The translations under genes and the position numbers were made by a program. From Arenibacter sp. F26102 (GTDB taxonomy: Bacteria; Bacteroidota; Bacteroidia; Flavobacteriales; Flavobacteriaceae), in assembly GCF_023015865.1 (NCBI RefSeq), contig NZ_JALKBC010000008.1, positions 156,428 through 220,427 of the forward strand: 64,000 nt of DNA, written 5' to 3'. Of this stretch, positions 35,337 through 45,228 are shown in pieces (the first letter of the stretch is position 1; each line of letters starts with the position of its first letter). The notes under the pieces were generated by a model that ran no database searches, was not told where the DNA came from, and saw only the letters and a program-made list of their open reading frames with translations.

Positions 35337-35939
35337 ATGAAACGTGTATTAATTTTATTTGCCCACCCAAAATTTGAACAATCCAGGGCAAATAAAGCTC
35401 TTGTCTCAACAATTGAAAATTTGGAGGGTGTTACCTTTCATGACCTTTATGAGCGCTATCCAGATTTTAATATAGATGTAATTGGTGAGAAAAAATTATT
35501 GGAAGAACATGATGTCATAGTTTGGCACCACCCCTTTTATTGGTACAGTTGTCCACCCTTAATGAAACAATGGATGGATGTTGTTCTTGAATTTGGTTGG
35601 GCATATGGCCCCAACGCAAGTGCACTGCACACAAAAAAGTGTTTAAATGTAATCACCACAGGTGGTACTAGGGAAGTCTATTGCCCAACAGGTTCTAATA
35701 ACTACTCGGTAAATGAATTTTTACGACCCTTTGAGCAAACCGCCAGACTCTGTGGGATGGAATATATGCCTCCATTCACCGTCATGGGAACCCATAATAT
35801 AAGCGATCAAGAGTTGCAGAAACATACCCTCCAATACCGGCAATTGATAGGTTGCCTGCGGAAAAACATGCCTTTGGGAACGGTAAGTGATTGTGAATTC
35901 TTAAATGATACCCCCCAACTAAATAAAGTCGAATCCTAA
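35337..35939 (+). CDS. kefG: KefG-like flavodoxin-fold NAD(P)H oxidoreductase
   Basis: A 200-residue flavodoxin-like protein. The phosphate-loop region is LILFAHPKFEQSRANKAL, followed by WHHPFYWYSCPPLMKQW, typical of the KefF/KefG/MdaB family. These act as quinone reductases and as ancillary subunits that activate the Kef potassium efflux system. The stop codon overlaps the start of the Kef gene by one base (TAATG), which strongly supports the ancillary role. Confidence 0.87.
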   Translation: MKRVLILFAHPKFEQSRANKALVSTIENLEGVTFHDLYERYPDFNIDVIGEKKLLEEHDVIVWHHPFYWYSCPPLMKQWMDVVLEFGWAYGPNASALHTKKCLNVITTGGTREVYCPTGSNNYSVNEFLRPFEQTARLCGMEYMPPFTVMGTHNISDQELQKHTLQYRQLIGCLRKNMPLGTVSDCEFLNDTPQLNKVES

Positions 35940-37828
35940 TGAGTGGTAGCTTTCTTTTCGCAGCGATTGTATTTCTTGCCGGTGCCATTATTTGCGTACC
36001 AATTGCCAAGAAGTTAGGATTGAGTTCTGTTCTTGGTTATTTGCTGGCAGGTATACTAATTGGCCCCTATATTTTGGGTTTTGTTGGGGATGAAGGCCAG
36101 GACATTCTTCATTTTGCCGAATTTGGTGTTGTAATGATGCTTTTCCTGATAGGTCTTGAAATAGAACCCAAGAACTTTTGGCAAATGAGAAAAACCATAG
36201 TCGGGATGGGCGGAGCCCAGGTACTAGGTACCATGATGGTTTCCTACCTGCTATTTATCTTTATTGGATTTGACTGGAAAGTCTCCTTGATCATATCCAT
36301 GGCAGTGTCCCTCTCCTCCACTGCCATTACGCTGCAGACCATTAAGGAAAATGGATTAATGAACACTACCTATGGGGCTTCTTCGTTTTCCATTCTTCTT
36401 TTTCAAGACATTATAGTCATACTTATGTTGGCGGTAATTCCACTACTGACCGATACCGAAAAAACCGCAGTTGCCGCTGAACAAGCAGATCATATTTATT
36501 TGCTTGAAAATCTACCACTTGGATTTCAGGCCATGGCTATTTTCCTTTCGGTTGTTTTAGTGATTCTGGCTGGACGTTATATTTTCGTACCCATGTTACG
36601 CCTTGTAGCCAAAACTAGGGTACGGGAGTTATTGTCGGCCTCCGCTTTACTAATTGTTTTTGCCCTTGCCTATCTAATGGAATTGGTTGGACTAAGTCCG
36701 GCTTTGGGAGCTTTTCTGGGAGGCGTGGTGTTGGCTACCAGTGAGTTTAAACATGAATTGGAAAGTAATCTGGAACCTTTCAAAGGCCTACTGCTAGGCC
36801 TGTTCTTTATGGCGGTCGGTGCCTCTATCAATTTTATTGTTCTTGGAGAAAACCCATTAATGATAAGTGGTTTGGTTGTTGCTGTAATCCTATTAAAAGC
36901 TGTAATCTTATTCTTGGTGGCTGTCATTTTCAAGCTCAAGGTAGACCAAAGACTTCTACTAACCATAGGCCTGGCACAAATTGGGGAGTTTGCTTTTGTA
37001 CTCCTATCATTCGCCTTTCAACTTAATATTTTAAATCGGTTTGAATTGGATATAATGTTAGTGGTAACCGCGCTAACTATGACCCTAACACCGATACTTG
37101 GAATACTTAATGAGCGACTTATCTTACCCAGATTTGGGACCAAAAAAGCTGAAACCAGATCGGTAGATCATATAGCAAAAACCCATAAGGTTATTTTAGT
37201 AGGTTTCGGCCATTTCGGGAGTACCATAGGGAGGTTCCTCAGATCTAATGGTATTGAAGCCACTATCTTGGATAGTGATTCCAACAGGGTGGATCTTTTA
37301 AGAAAAATGGGGTTTGAAGTATATTATGGCGACGCCAGTAGAATGGATTTATTGGAATCGGCTGGAATAGCCGAAGCCAAGATTCTGATATCTGCTATAG
37401 ATGATCCGGATACCACAATCAAATTGTCGAAAATGGTTAAAGAAAAATATCCAAAGGTAAAGTTGATGGTACGTGCCAAAAATAGATATGACGCTTATGA
37501 ATTATTAAACATGGGCCTAGAAAATGTGTACAGGGAATCTTTGGAAACTTCCGTTAAGATGGCCGGTGACGTACTTCAGCATTTAGGTTTTAGAAGGTAC
37601 ACTGTTCACAGGCAAGCGCAAAAATTTATCCAATATGATGAAGAAGGCCTGAGAAGATTATCCGTTAAACCCAAAACTAGGGACGAATATATTTTTAAGG
37701 CAAAACAAGAAATCAAACAACAAGAGAAACAGTTAGAGGAAGACCTACAAAGAGGTATTATTGAATATGATAACCACTGGGATAGCGAACAAATGAAGGC
37801 AGCCCATAAACTGCCCGAGAAGGAATAA
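35939..37828 (+). CDS. kefC: Potassium:proton antiporter with RCK domain, KefB/KefC type
   Basis: A 629-residue CPA2 transporter: about 12 membrane segments (residues about 5-385), then a TrkA-N/RCK domain with Rossmann loop GFGHFGSTIGRFL (about 420-535) and a charged C-terminal tail of about 90 residues. In E. coli, glutathione holds KefC shut and glutathione adducts open it, acidifying the cytoplasm to protect against electrophiles. Many Bacteroidetes lack glutathione, so the gating ligand here may differ. Translationally coupled to the KefG-like gene. KefB and KefC cannot be told apart with certainty. Confidence 0.87.
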   Translation: MSGSFLFAAIVFLAGAIICVPIAKKLGLSSVLGYLLAGILIGPYILGFVGDEGQDILHFAEFGVVMMLFLIGLEIEPKNFWQMRKTIVGMGGAQVLGTMMVSYLLFIFIGFDWKVSLIISMAVSLSSTAITLQTIKENGLMNTTYGASSFSILLFQDIIVILMLAVIPLLTDTEKTAVAAEQADHIYLLENLPLGFQAMAIFLSVVLVILAGRYIFVPMLRLVAKTRVRELLSASALLIVFALAYLMELVGLSPALGAFLGGVVLATSEFKHELESNLEPFKGLLLGLFFMAVGASINFIVLGENPLMISGLVVAVILLKAVILFLVAVIFKLKVDQRLLLTIGLAQIGEFAFVLLSFAFQLNILNRFELDIMLVVTALTMTLTPILGILNERLILPRFGTKKAETRSVDHIAKTHKVILVGFGHFGSTIGRFLRSNGIEATILDSDSNRVDLLRKMGFEVYYGDASRMDLLESAGIAEAKILISAIDDPDTTIKLSKMVKEKYPKVKLMVRAKNRYDAYELLNMGLENVYRESLETSVKMAGDVLQHLGFRRYTVHRQAQKFIQYDEEGLRRLSVKPKTRDEYIFKAKQEIKQQEKQLEEDLQRGIIEYDNHWDSEQMKAAHKLPEKE

Positions 37829-38010
37829 ACCATTTTGAAATCATAAGAGGGTCAATGATAATTCCCATATATATATTCTTTCATCCAAAGACATTAGCTT
37901 CTTGACAGACCTACAATGAAAGACCATTTAATTAAAACAACCCTCTTTTTTGAATATGAAGTACTCACCAAGTGCTTGTGTATGGTTTAAAACCTAACTG
38001 CACATTGAGT

Positions 38011-38391
38011 CTAGATTCTTCTTGAAACAGGAATTTTGGTGTTCTTGGTATTGGCAAAAATATATATCCAAATTATTCTAGACATCCTAAAATTTAATGT
38101 ACTCAGGACAATTGCCAGTATTACAACTCCAAAGAATATCACGGACAGCGACATCCCAAAAATAAAATAAGAAATAACCGAAAAGGCAATAAATTCAGCG
38201 GCCGTAAGGGCATAGCTAACAAACATGGCCCCAAAGAAAAAACCTGGTTCCCTTTCAAACTTAAAATTGCAGTTATTACACTTATCATTTATTTTTGGAA
38301 TTTGAAAAAGCAATAAGTTTCCTTTTGAACCAAAAATTTTCGTTTTCTTACAATTTGGGCATTCACCCTTCAAAATGGATAATATCTGCAT
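38011..38391 (-). CDS. DUF983 family membrane protein
   Basis: A 126-residue protein. Two Cys pairs (CPNCKK and CNNC) form a probable zinc ribbon, followed by the family signature EREPGFFFGAMFVSYA and two membrane helices (about 53-78 and 80-102). DUF983 proteins are common in the Bacteroidetes and alphaproteobacteria, and their function is unknown. Divergent from the AraC regulator. Confidence 0.87.
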   Translation of the reverse strand: MQILSILKGECPNCKKTKIFGSKGNLLLFQIPKINDKCNNCNFKFEREPGFFFGAMFVSYALTAAEFIAFSVISYFIFGMSLSVIFFGVVILAIVLSTLNFRMSRIIWIYIFANTKNTKIPVSRRI

Positions 38392-38492
38392 ATAATTAAA
38401 ATTATTGACTACGCAAATTTAATCCAAAAAGGTTACATATCACTTGTAGCCAAATCGCCATTTTTTGTACTTTTAGGACATATACCAAATGT

Positions 38493-39368
38493 ATGAAGGT
38501 CATCCCCATTTTAAACATCCAAGAATTTGAGCCTGATATACCCCTTTCCAATTTTTACAGCAACGATATAAAACAGCATTTGGAAAGAAATAGGAATCAC
38601 TTTCACAAACCACATAAGCACAATTTTTTTCTATGTGTCCTATTTTCTAAGGGTACAGGTGTACATGAAATCGATTTTAACTGCTATAATATATCCCCTG
38701 GGACTGTGTTTTTTTTAAGACCGGGTCAGACCCATTTTTGGAAGTTTGAAAGTGCCCCGGAGGGTTATATCTTCTTTCATACCCAAAATTTTTATGAGCT
38801 TCATTTTTCAAGGAGTAAACTGGAACAGTTTCCGTTCTACTATTCCTATGACAATGAGCCCTTACTACAATTAACATCGATCGGGGTTAATTTTCTGGAA
38901 TCCAGGTTTAAGGAACTTAATGATGAATATAAGACAGACAAGCCATATAAGAGTCAAAAAATGGCAAGTCTTATAAATTTGGTGTACATCGATTTGGCAA
39001 GACAATACATAACGAAAGAAAACACTAAAGAAATAACTTCCAACACCTATTCAGAAACTCTGCGGTTATTGGAGAAAAACATAGAAAAGAATTTCAAAAC
39101 TGAAAAGTCCGCCCAATTTTACGCGAATGAATTAAATATTACATCCAAACATTTAAACAGAATTGTTAAAACGACTTTAGGTAAAACCACAACAGATCTG
39201 ATTACAGATCGCGTAATATTGGAATCCAAACGATTAATAGTTCATTCTGGTAATTCTTTATCCGCTATTTCAGAGATTTTGGGATATCAGGATTATGCCT
39301 ATTTCTCCAGATTGTTTAAAATAAAAACAAATACAACTCCGCTGGAATTCAAAAAAGGCTATAAATAA
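38493..39368 (+). CDS. AraC-family transcription regulator
   Basis: A 291-residue regulator. An N-terminal cupin-like sensing domain (HKPHKHNFFLCVLFSKGTG, then PGTVFFLRPGQTH) is followed by a C-terminal double helix-turn-helix (residues about 190-290). Its first HTH is around FYANELNITSKHLNRIVK and its second is ISEILGYQDYAYFSRLFK, with the conserved ending TPLEFKK. Target unknown; the adjacent genes (DUF983, transhydrogenase 650 bp away) give no clear clue. Confidence 0.9.
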   Translation: MKVIPILNIQEFEPDIPLSNFYSNDIKQHLERNRNHFHKPHKHNFFLCVLFSKGTGVHEIDFNCYNISPGTVFFLRPGQTHFWKFESAPEGYIFFHTQNFYELHFSRSKLEQFPFYYSYDNEPLLQLTSIGVNFLESRFKELNDEYKTDKPYKSQKMASLINLVYIDLARQYITKENTKEITSNTYSETLRLLEKNIEKNFKTEKSAQFYANELNITSKHLNRIVKTTLGKTTTDLITDRVILESKRLIVHSGNSLSAISEILGYQDYAYFSRLFKIKTNTTPLEFKKGYK

Positions 39369-40013
39369 TGTTATTGATTTAATTTAACGCGATTCCAACT
39401 TTTTCCTCTGACTTGGAACAACAGCCTGCATTATAAAAATCAAGTTTACAATAATAGAATTACCAACGGTTCTCAAGTTGCAATACTTTCCGATGATCCA
39501 ATTAACATAATAGTAATGGTAAAACCCATACAAAGTCATAGAAACAATTATCCACTTAGCAAATATTTATGGCAATGCATTTCCTTTATCTCAATACCAA
39601 CTGCATCCCTAGCGAAACCAAGGAATAATGCATATTATAAGGCTATGTTACCAGTCTGTAAGGAATACAAAAGAGGAATAGTTCATTTACTAAAATACCA
39701 GCCCTATTTAAACGATTAGTCTATTTACTCCCATATTCATAAGAGGTAGACATTACAGGATGGCTTATATCAAATCATGCTTAATATTGATGTTCAAAAC
39801 GGTAACAATAAACATTAATAAAAGAATAAAGCTTAATAGTGAGCTGTAATAACGAAAGGCTTTATTGCAAATAATTCAACATTTATTAATAAAATTGTAA
39901 TCTTTCTTTTAAAACATCCCAATAATTTTATTGATTCACTAGTTTTGAGGCTTTTTAATAATTTATCACCATTAAGTTAACACACATCAGTTTTAACCAA
40001 ACCATTAACCAAT
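39369..40013. other. Gene-free stretch with transhydrogenase promoter
   Basis: A 645-bp AT-rich interval. A perfect -7 element TAGTTTTG lies at 39940-39947, about 67 bp before pntAA. A 67-codon frame at 39516-39719 has no protein-like composition and I do not accept it. Nothing else supported. Confidence 0.5.
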
Positions 40014-41114
40014 ATGAAAATAGGCATATTAAAAGAAACCTTGGATGGTGAAAGACGTGTTGCCATTACGCCGATCATTGCAAAACAATTAATTGCCTCA
40101 GGTTTTGAACTTCTTGTAGAGGAAGGTGCAGGTGAGTATTCTTCCTTTTTGGATTCGGATTATAAAAATGTTGGGGTGGCCGTTGAAAAAAGAGCCGTCA
40201 TTTTCCATGAAGCTCAGGTACTCCTAAAAATAAACCCCTTTGATGAAGAAGATCTAAAATTGGTGGACGAAGGGCAGATTTTGATCAGTAAATTGTACCA
40301 TAAGTCCAACCCTGAACTAATCAAAGCGATTGCCAATAAGGGGGTTACAGCATTTTCCATGGATGCTATCCCTAGAATATCAAGGGCCCAGGATATGGAT
40401 GTGTTGAGTTCGCAAAACAATCTAGCAGGCTATAAAGCCGTGATTTTGGGAGCCATTGAAATGACCAAAATCTTTCCACTAATGATGACCTCTGCAGGAA
40501 CCATAGCCCCCTCAAGAGTATTGATTTACGGTATTGGTGTTGCCGGCTTACAAGCCATAGCGACTGCCAAACGGCTAGGGGCCGTAGTAGAGGCTACGGA
40601 TATAAGATCCGAAACCAAGGAGCAAGCGGAATCCCTTGGGGCGAAATTTATTTTGGTGGATAATGAGGGGGAGGAATCAGAAGGGGGTTATGCCAAGGAA
40701 GCGTCGGCAGATTACCAAAAAAGACAAAAAGAGGCTGTAAATAAATCATTGTTCCAGGCAGACCTGGTTATTACCACGGCCAACATCCCCGGCAGAAAAG
40801 CTCCAGTTTTAATTACGGAAGATCAGGTTATGCAAATGAAAAATGGAGCAGTAATCATAGATTTGGCCGCTGCCCAAGGAGGAAACTGCGAAGTAAGCCA
40901 GATAAATAAGACCATAGTCAAAAATGGAGTAAAGGTTATTGGTACCAGTATTGATCCAAGAAGCGTTTCCACAAATGCCAGTGATCTGTACGCGAAGAAT
41001 ATCTACAACTATATTATGCATTTAACAGAAGGCACCAATTTTAAATGGGATCTGGATGAAGAAATTACGGATGAGACCCTAATTGTGCAAAATGGAACTA
41101 TTAGAAAAAATTAA
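40014..41114 (+). CDS. pntAA: NAD(P) transhydrogenase subunit alpha, part 1 (NAD-binding)
   Basis: A 366-residue cytoplasmic domain I of the proton-translocating transhydrogenase. It starts KIGILKETLDGERRVAITP and has the nucleotide-binding loop YGIGVAGLQAIATAKRLGA, then VEATDIRSETKEQAESLGAKF split across the second half of the Rossmann fold. It binds NAD(H) and exchanges hydride with the beta subunit. First gene of a three-gene operon (8 bp, then 1-bp overlap), the split-alpha arrangement known from Rhodospirillum and others. Confidence 0.95.
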   Translation: MKIGILKETLDGERRVAITPIIAKQLIASGFELLVEEGAGEYSSFLDSDYKNVGVAVEKRAVIFHEAQVLLKINPFDEEDLKLVDEGQILISKLYHKSNPELIKAIANKGVTAFSMDAIPRISRAQDMDVLSSQNNLAGYKAVILGAIEMTKIFPLMMTSAGTIAPSRVLIYGIGVAGLQAIATAKRLGAVVEATDIRSETKEQAESLGAKFILVDNEGEESEGGYAKEASADYQKRQKEAVNKSLFQADLVITTANIPGRKAPVLITEDQVMQMKNGAVIIDLAAAQGGNCEVSQINKTIVKNGVKVIGTSIDPRSVSTNASDLYAKNIYNYIMHLTEGTNFKWDLDEEITDETLIVQNGTIRKN

Positions 41115-41122
41115 AAAAATAA

Positions 41123-41434
41123 ATGATGAATGAGTTTTTGGAATTTATTGAGAACAACCTACAGATTACATATATCCTTATCCTTGCCGTATTTGTTGGT
41201 GTAGAGGTAATAAAGAGCATTCCGGCTGTTTTGCACACACCATTGATGTCGGGCGCAAACGCCTTAAGCGGTGTTGTAATAGTTGGAGCTATTTTAGTGA
41301 TGTTGCATGCCGACCCAACCGATTATGTGGCCTTGTCCTTGGGCTTCGTTGCGGTGGTCTTGGGGGTCTTAAATGTAGTAGGTGGCTTTGCCGTCACCGA
41401 TAGAATGTTACAAATGTTTAAAAGAAAAAAATAA
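41123..41434 (+). CDS. pntAB: NAD(P) transhydrogenase subunit alpha, part 2 (membrane)
   Basis: A 103-residue membrane subunit with three to four hydrophobic helices. It shows the segment YILILAVFVGVEVIKSIPAV and the family motif HTPLMSGANALSGVVIVGA. It forms part of the proton channel of transhydrogenase domain II. The start could be either of two adjacent ATGs (41123 or 41126). Its stop overlaps the pntB start by one base. Confidence 0.93.
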   Translation: MMNEFLEFIENNLQITYILILAVFVGVEVIKSIPAVLHTPLMSGANALSGVVIVGAILVMLHADPTDYVALSLGFVAVVLGVLNVVGGFAVTDRMLQMFKRKK

Positions 41435-42813
41435 TGGGGATTTTATTGAATATTATATACCTGATCGCTACCATTACCTTTATTGTGGGTCTAAAAATGC
41501 TGGGGCATCCAGAAACGGCTAAAAAGGGCAACTTAATTGCGGCCACCGGTATGGGATTGGCCATTGTAGGAACCATTTTTGTTCATGGACAGCAGGTTTC
41601 GCCTCTTATTTATATCCTTATTGGCGCGGCCATTCTCATAGGCTCCATAATTGGCTGGCTGATAGCGATAAAGGTGGAAATGACGAAAATGCCAGAATTG
41701 GTCTCTTTGTTCAATGGCTTTGGGGGTGCCAGTGCAGCACTTATAGGGTTGGTGGAATACAGTAAAAATGTAAACAACGCTACCCAGTCCACCACCATAG
41801 TTTCTGGCATAATAATCGGGGCCATTACTTTTTCCGGTAGTTTAATTGCCTGGGGCAAATTAAACGGCTCGTTAAAAAGTGTGATAAGGATACCCTACTA
41901 CAACATTATAAACAACCTAGTAATTATTGGAATTGTCATTTTTGCCGCATTTATGGTCGGTGCTGGCGTAGATAGTCAGTTGTTATTGTATGCACTATTG
42001 GCCATTGGTCTAATCTATGGAATATTATTTGTCCTTCCCATTGGGGGAGCAGATATGCCAGTGGTAATCTCTTTGTTGAATTCTTTGACAGGTATTGCGG
42101 CTGCAATAACCGGGATTTTGTATAATAATATGGTGATGCTCGTAGGGGGTATTCTGGTAGGTTCTGCCGGTATTATTCTAACGGTAGCCATGTGCAAGGC
42201 CATGAATAGGACTTTGGGTTCTGTAATTTTTGGTGCTTTTGGGGGAGCGGCTATAACTCCTGGTGAGAATAAGGCTTTAGGATCAATAAAGAGTACTAAC
42301 CCCAGCGATGCTGCCATTATGATGAATTACGCAAACAAGGTGGTCATAGTTCCCGGCTATGGCTTAGCAGTTGCACAGGCGCAACATGTTATTCATGAGC
42401 TGGAAGAGATGTTGACAAAAAAAGGGGTAAATGTAAAGTATGCGATCCATCCCGTAGCGGGACGTATGCCTGGCCATATGAATGTATTATTGGCCGAATC
42501 CAATGTGGAGTACAATATGTTGGTCGAAATGGAAGATATTAATCCCCAGTTTAGCAATACCGATATAGTACTGGTTGTTGGAGCGAACGATGTTGTTAAC
42601 CCTGCAGCACACAACAATCCAGCGAGTCCCATTTACGGAATGCCAATATTGGATGTGGAAAATGCCAAACATATCATCGTAAACAAAAGAAGTATGAACG
42701 CAGGTTATGCCGGAATAGAAAATGAATTGTTCTATAATTCCAAAACCTCTATGCTTTTCGGTGACGCAAAGGTAGCATTGACAGATTTGGTTGCCGAATT
42801 GAAAAACATGTAA
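41434..42813 (+). CDS. pntB: NAD(P) transhydrogenase subunit beta
   Basis: A 459-residue protein: an N-terminal membrane part with about nine helices, then the cytoplasmic NADP-binding domain III (VVIVPGYGLAVAQAQH, then HPVAGRMPGHMNVLLAE and LVVGANDVVNPAA). With PntAA and PntAB it couples proton entry to reduction of NADP+ by NADH, supplying NADPH for biosynthesis and thioredoxin/antioxidant systems. Complete and of normal length. Confidence 0.95.
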   Translation: MGILLNIIYLIATITFIVGLKMLGHPETAKKGNLIAATGMGLAIVGTIFVHGQQVSPLIYILIGAAILIGSIIGWLIAIKVEMTKMPELVSLFNGFGGASAALIGLVEYSKNVNNATQSTTIVSGIIIGAITFSGSLIAWGKLNGSLKSVIRIPYYNIINNLVIIGIVIFAAFMVGAGVDSQLLLYALLAIGLIYGILFVLPIGGADMPVVISLLNSLTGIAAAITGILYNNMVMLVGGILVGSAGIILTVAMCKAMNRTLGSVIFGAFGGAAITPGENKALGSIKSTNPSDAAIMMNYANKVVIVPGYGLAVAQAQHVIHELEEMLTKKGVNVKYAIHPVAGRMPGHMNVLLAESNVEYNMLVEMEDINPQFSNTDIVLVVGANDVVNPAAHNNPASPIYGMPILDVENAKHIIVNKRSMNAGYAGIENELFYNSKTSMLFGDAKVALTDLVAELKNM

Positions 42814-43067
42814 TAATCCATTTGGGTATAGCAGCTTAATTTTATGGAGCGTTATATTTTTAGAGATTTCGACTCCGATTTTGACTTTGTAAATACAATA
42901 CTAAGGGTTCAAGGTTTTCGTGCACGCCTTGGTCCTTCTTGAAATAAATAATCTTTACCGCTAATCTCTTGCTGCGGTCCATTTCAATAAGGACAATTCA
43001 AACGATTAGTGCCAAAACACACCTAATTTTAGCTTAGGAGGATACACGAGAGTTGGAAAAATACATA

Positions 43068-43535
43068 TTATTCAAAAGAAATATGTCGGCTCATATTTTC
43101 CTCAACGGACATAAACGATTCCACACCCTTTATCCCGTCTATGGTTAAAATAGTATCTTGATATATATCCCTATAGTGCATACTGTCCTTAGCATGCATT
43201 TTAAGAAATATATCATACTTGCCAGTACTATGGTGAATTTTAACTACCTCTGGTACCTTTTGTAGTGCTTCAATTACTTGTTTGTACATAAAACTTTCCC
43301 GCAGGTAAACCCCTAAAAAAATGGTCATTTTCCAACCTATCTTACTGTAGTCGAGATTAAGGGTTGCACCTTTTATAAGCCCCAAATTTATCATTTTCTT
43401 GGTCCGGGCATGAACTGTACCAGGGGAAATGCCTGCCTTCTTAGCTACCTCTGTATAAGGCATCTGTGCATTGTCTGCCAGTAAACTTAAAATTTTGAAA
43501 TCCATTTCATCTACTCTGTCCTTCATATTGCTCAA
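43068..43535 (-). CDS. Lrp/AsnC-family transcription regulator
   Basis: A 155-residue regulator. The N-terminal winged HTH (DFKILSLLADNAQMPYTEVAKKAGISPGTVHAR, described in parts) is followed by a RAM/AsnC ligand-binding domain with GKYDIFLKM. Such proteins form octamers that sense amino acids. An inverted repeat upstream (43587-43608) is a likely autoregulatory operator. The nearest genes on the other side of a 1.7 kb gap encode a TonB receptor, an exported aminotransferase and a permease; control of that cluster is possible but inferred. Confidence 0.9.
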   Translation of the reverse strand: MSNMKDRVDEMDFKILSLLADNAQMPYTEVAKKAGISPGTVHARTKKMINLGLIKGATLNLDYSKIGWKMTIFLGVYLRESFMYKQVIEALQKVPEVVKIHHSTGKYDIFLKMHAKDSMHYRDIYQDTILTIDGIKGVESFMSVEENMSRHISFE

Positions 43536-43586
43536 TTTTAGATTATCAAGACCATTATAAATCTGTTGCTATTAGAATAATTATGA

Positions 43587-43608
43587 CAGAATACTGTGTT
43601 TTATTCTG
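43587..43608. promoter_or_regulatory. Candidate Lrp/AsnC operator
   Basis: Perfect 7-bp arms CAGAATA (43587-43593) and TATTCTG (43602-43608) with an 8-base spacer, about 50-70 bp upstream of the Lrp/AsnC start. Lrp-type proteins bind AT-rich palindromes of about this size. Confidence 0.4.
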
Positions 43609-43626
43609 ATAAATAATGATTTCAGT

Positions 43627-43746
43627 AAATTTAATTCATCATTTAATGAAAAACACTAATAATATGATAATAAAATGATGCAAAAATAATTTTATGTTAT
43701 TTTTCAGAAGTAGGATTTTTCATATTATTAAAAATCATTTATTCTT
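43627..43746. repeat. Diverged direct repeat, copy 1
   Basis: Aligns without gaps over much of its length to 44777-44896, at a constant offset of 1150 bp. Best-conserved part: AAACACTAATAATATGA at 43651-43667, against AAACACCAATAATATGA in copy 2. Later parts are more diverged. Confidence 0.5.
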
Positions 43747-44776
43747 TTTTTTTGCTCCTAGCAACGCCATTGAATATTGCACTTAAAATTTTAAAAAATC
43801 ATTAAAAAAAAATGGTGTAATATGTTTATATGACACATAAATATTATTAAAAATGTCAATTATTTAGATTTGGATAACAACCATAACCCTTATTGAAATC
43901 TTTTGGCCAATTCTTGGGATCATTAACTTCTAACTACCGCTTCTCTTATATAATAAATTTATGGAACCCTCGCTTAGCGGTAAATTGGAGCATATACTTA
44001 TTCTAAATATGAATTTAGCAACATTCAACTGAAGACTAAGATAGTTTTGTAGAGGCGGTACTTTTATTCCATTACTTTATCAGAATAATTGACAATAACT
44101 AAAAGGACTTTTCTCAATCGGCTTTTGGTACTTTTGGCATTGGCCAAAGCTGTTGTTCAATATAAAATATCGACTACTATATATAATAGGTATACATTTC
44201 CCAATATTGATATAGTTGTAATTTAATATTATCCATATATAATGGAGGATACTTACCCATTCCCTCATTAGTCAAAACTAACTTTAAAACATTTTGGAAT
44301 TCCAATAACACCTTTTGAATAAGAAACAATGTCAATATCCTTTTAAAGCAATAAAGACAATGCAGCTTTTGGCGTCAATTCCCCCAGGGAAAGCCCATGA
44401 GACGTAGGAAGGAAACTACCGATAACATTTGGACACGTATTTCTAAGTATTCAAATCCTACTTAGCGAGTGAACTTGGTATTCACTCCGAAGGCCAGGGA
44501 TTAAAAGCTAGTCCTTTTGTTTTATTTATATATATGTAGCCTTGAATCATATTATAGAACCCGATCTTACTGGCATCTCTTAGGACACGGGTATAATAAT
44601 AACCATTGTATATAGAGTATAAGACTTACCGCTAAACTAAACTTGAAAAAACATCCATTCAAGATCAACTTCCATTGTTTCGACACTTTTTTGATCATAA
44701 TAAACATATAAGTCAGTTTTTACATAATTGTAGATGAATTATATTCAATAAAATCCTTTTTGATGCCAATTTTAAC

Positions 44777-44896
44777 AAATTTAATTTATCGTTTTGCAGA
44801 AAACACCAATAATATGAAAAGAAAAATGATCAAATACTGATTTTAATACATTTTAGACAAGAGGCTTTTTATCATAATGATAAAAATGAATTATTT
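44777..44896. repeat. Diverged direct repeat, copy 2
   Basis: Second copy of the repeat at 43627-43746. It lies about 330 bp upstream of the TonB receptor start, so it could contain upstream regulatory sequence duplicated from, or to, a lost paralog. Confidence 0.5.
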
Positions 44897-45228
44897 GGAT
44901 AATTGATCATATTGGTAGCTTTTATTCTTCTAGATTTCAAAAACCTGACATATCGGTAGAAAAATAGTTTAAAAATACTTTTCCGTTCAACTTTATCTCT
45001 ATAACTAGCTATAATACAGGGTCTTAGAATAGATTCGAACTTTTGTTTATCATAATGTATCGTTAAATTTGTGAAGTCATTTAACAACAACAACTAGCTG
45101 TTTTATGATAGTTAAGTATCCGGAACTTTCCTTTTGCCCAGTGTACTATTGATTTTTCCATGGCCATGGAAACGATTGAAATTGGTATGCCTAAAACATT
45201 GTTTACTAACTACCTTAAACTATTGTAT

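Larger units (their letters stand above)
43536..45228. other. Long AT-rich gene-poor stretch
   Basis: A 1.7 kb interval with no reading frame I accept. It holds the Lrp-type operator, a diverged direct duplication (43627-43746 and 44777-44896) and three small hairpins between 44380 and 44490, one of which is GAGTGAA/TTCACTC at 44467-44487. It may include the decayed remains of a gene. Confidence 0.5.

Noticed and set aside
37840..37950. Distant inverted repeat AAGAGGGT/ACCCTCTT after kefC as a terminator
   Set aside because: The arms are only 8 bp and more than 80 bases apart, too far for an intrinsic terminator.
39516..39719. 67-codon frame upstream of pntAA
   Set aside because: No protein-like pattern, no promoter or neighbour support, and it lies in AT-rich DNA where such frames occur by chance.
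44376..44520. Three small hairpins as a riboswitch or decayed tRNA
   Set aside because: Stems are short (4-7 bp), no known riboswitch core or tRNA T arm can be built, and a convincing fold does not emerge by eye.
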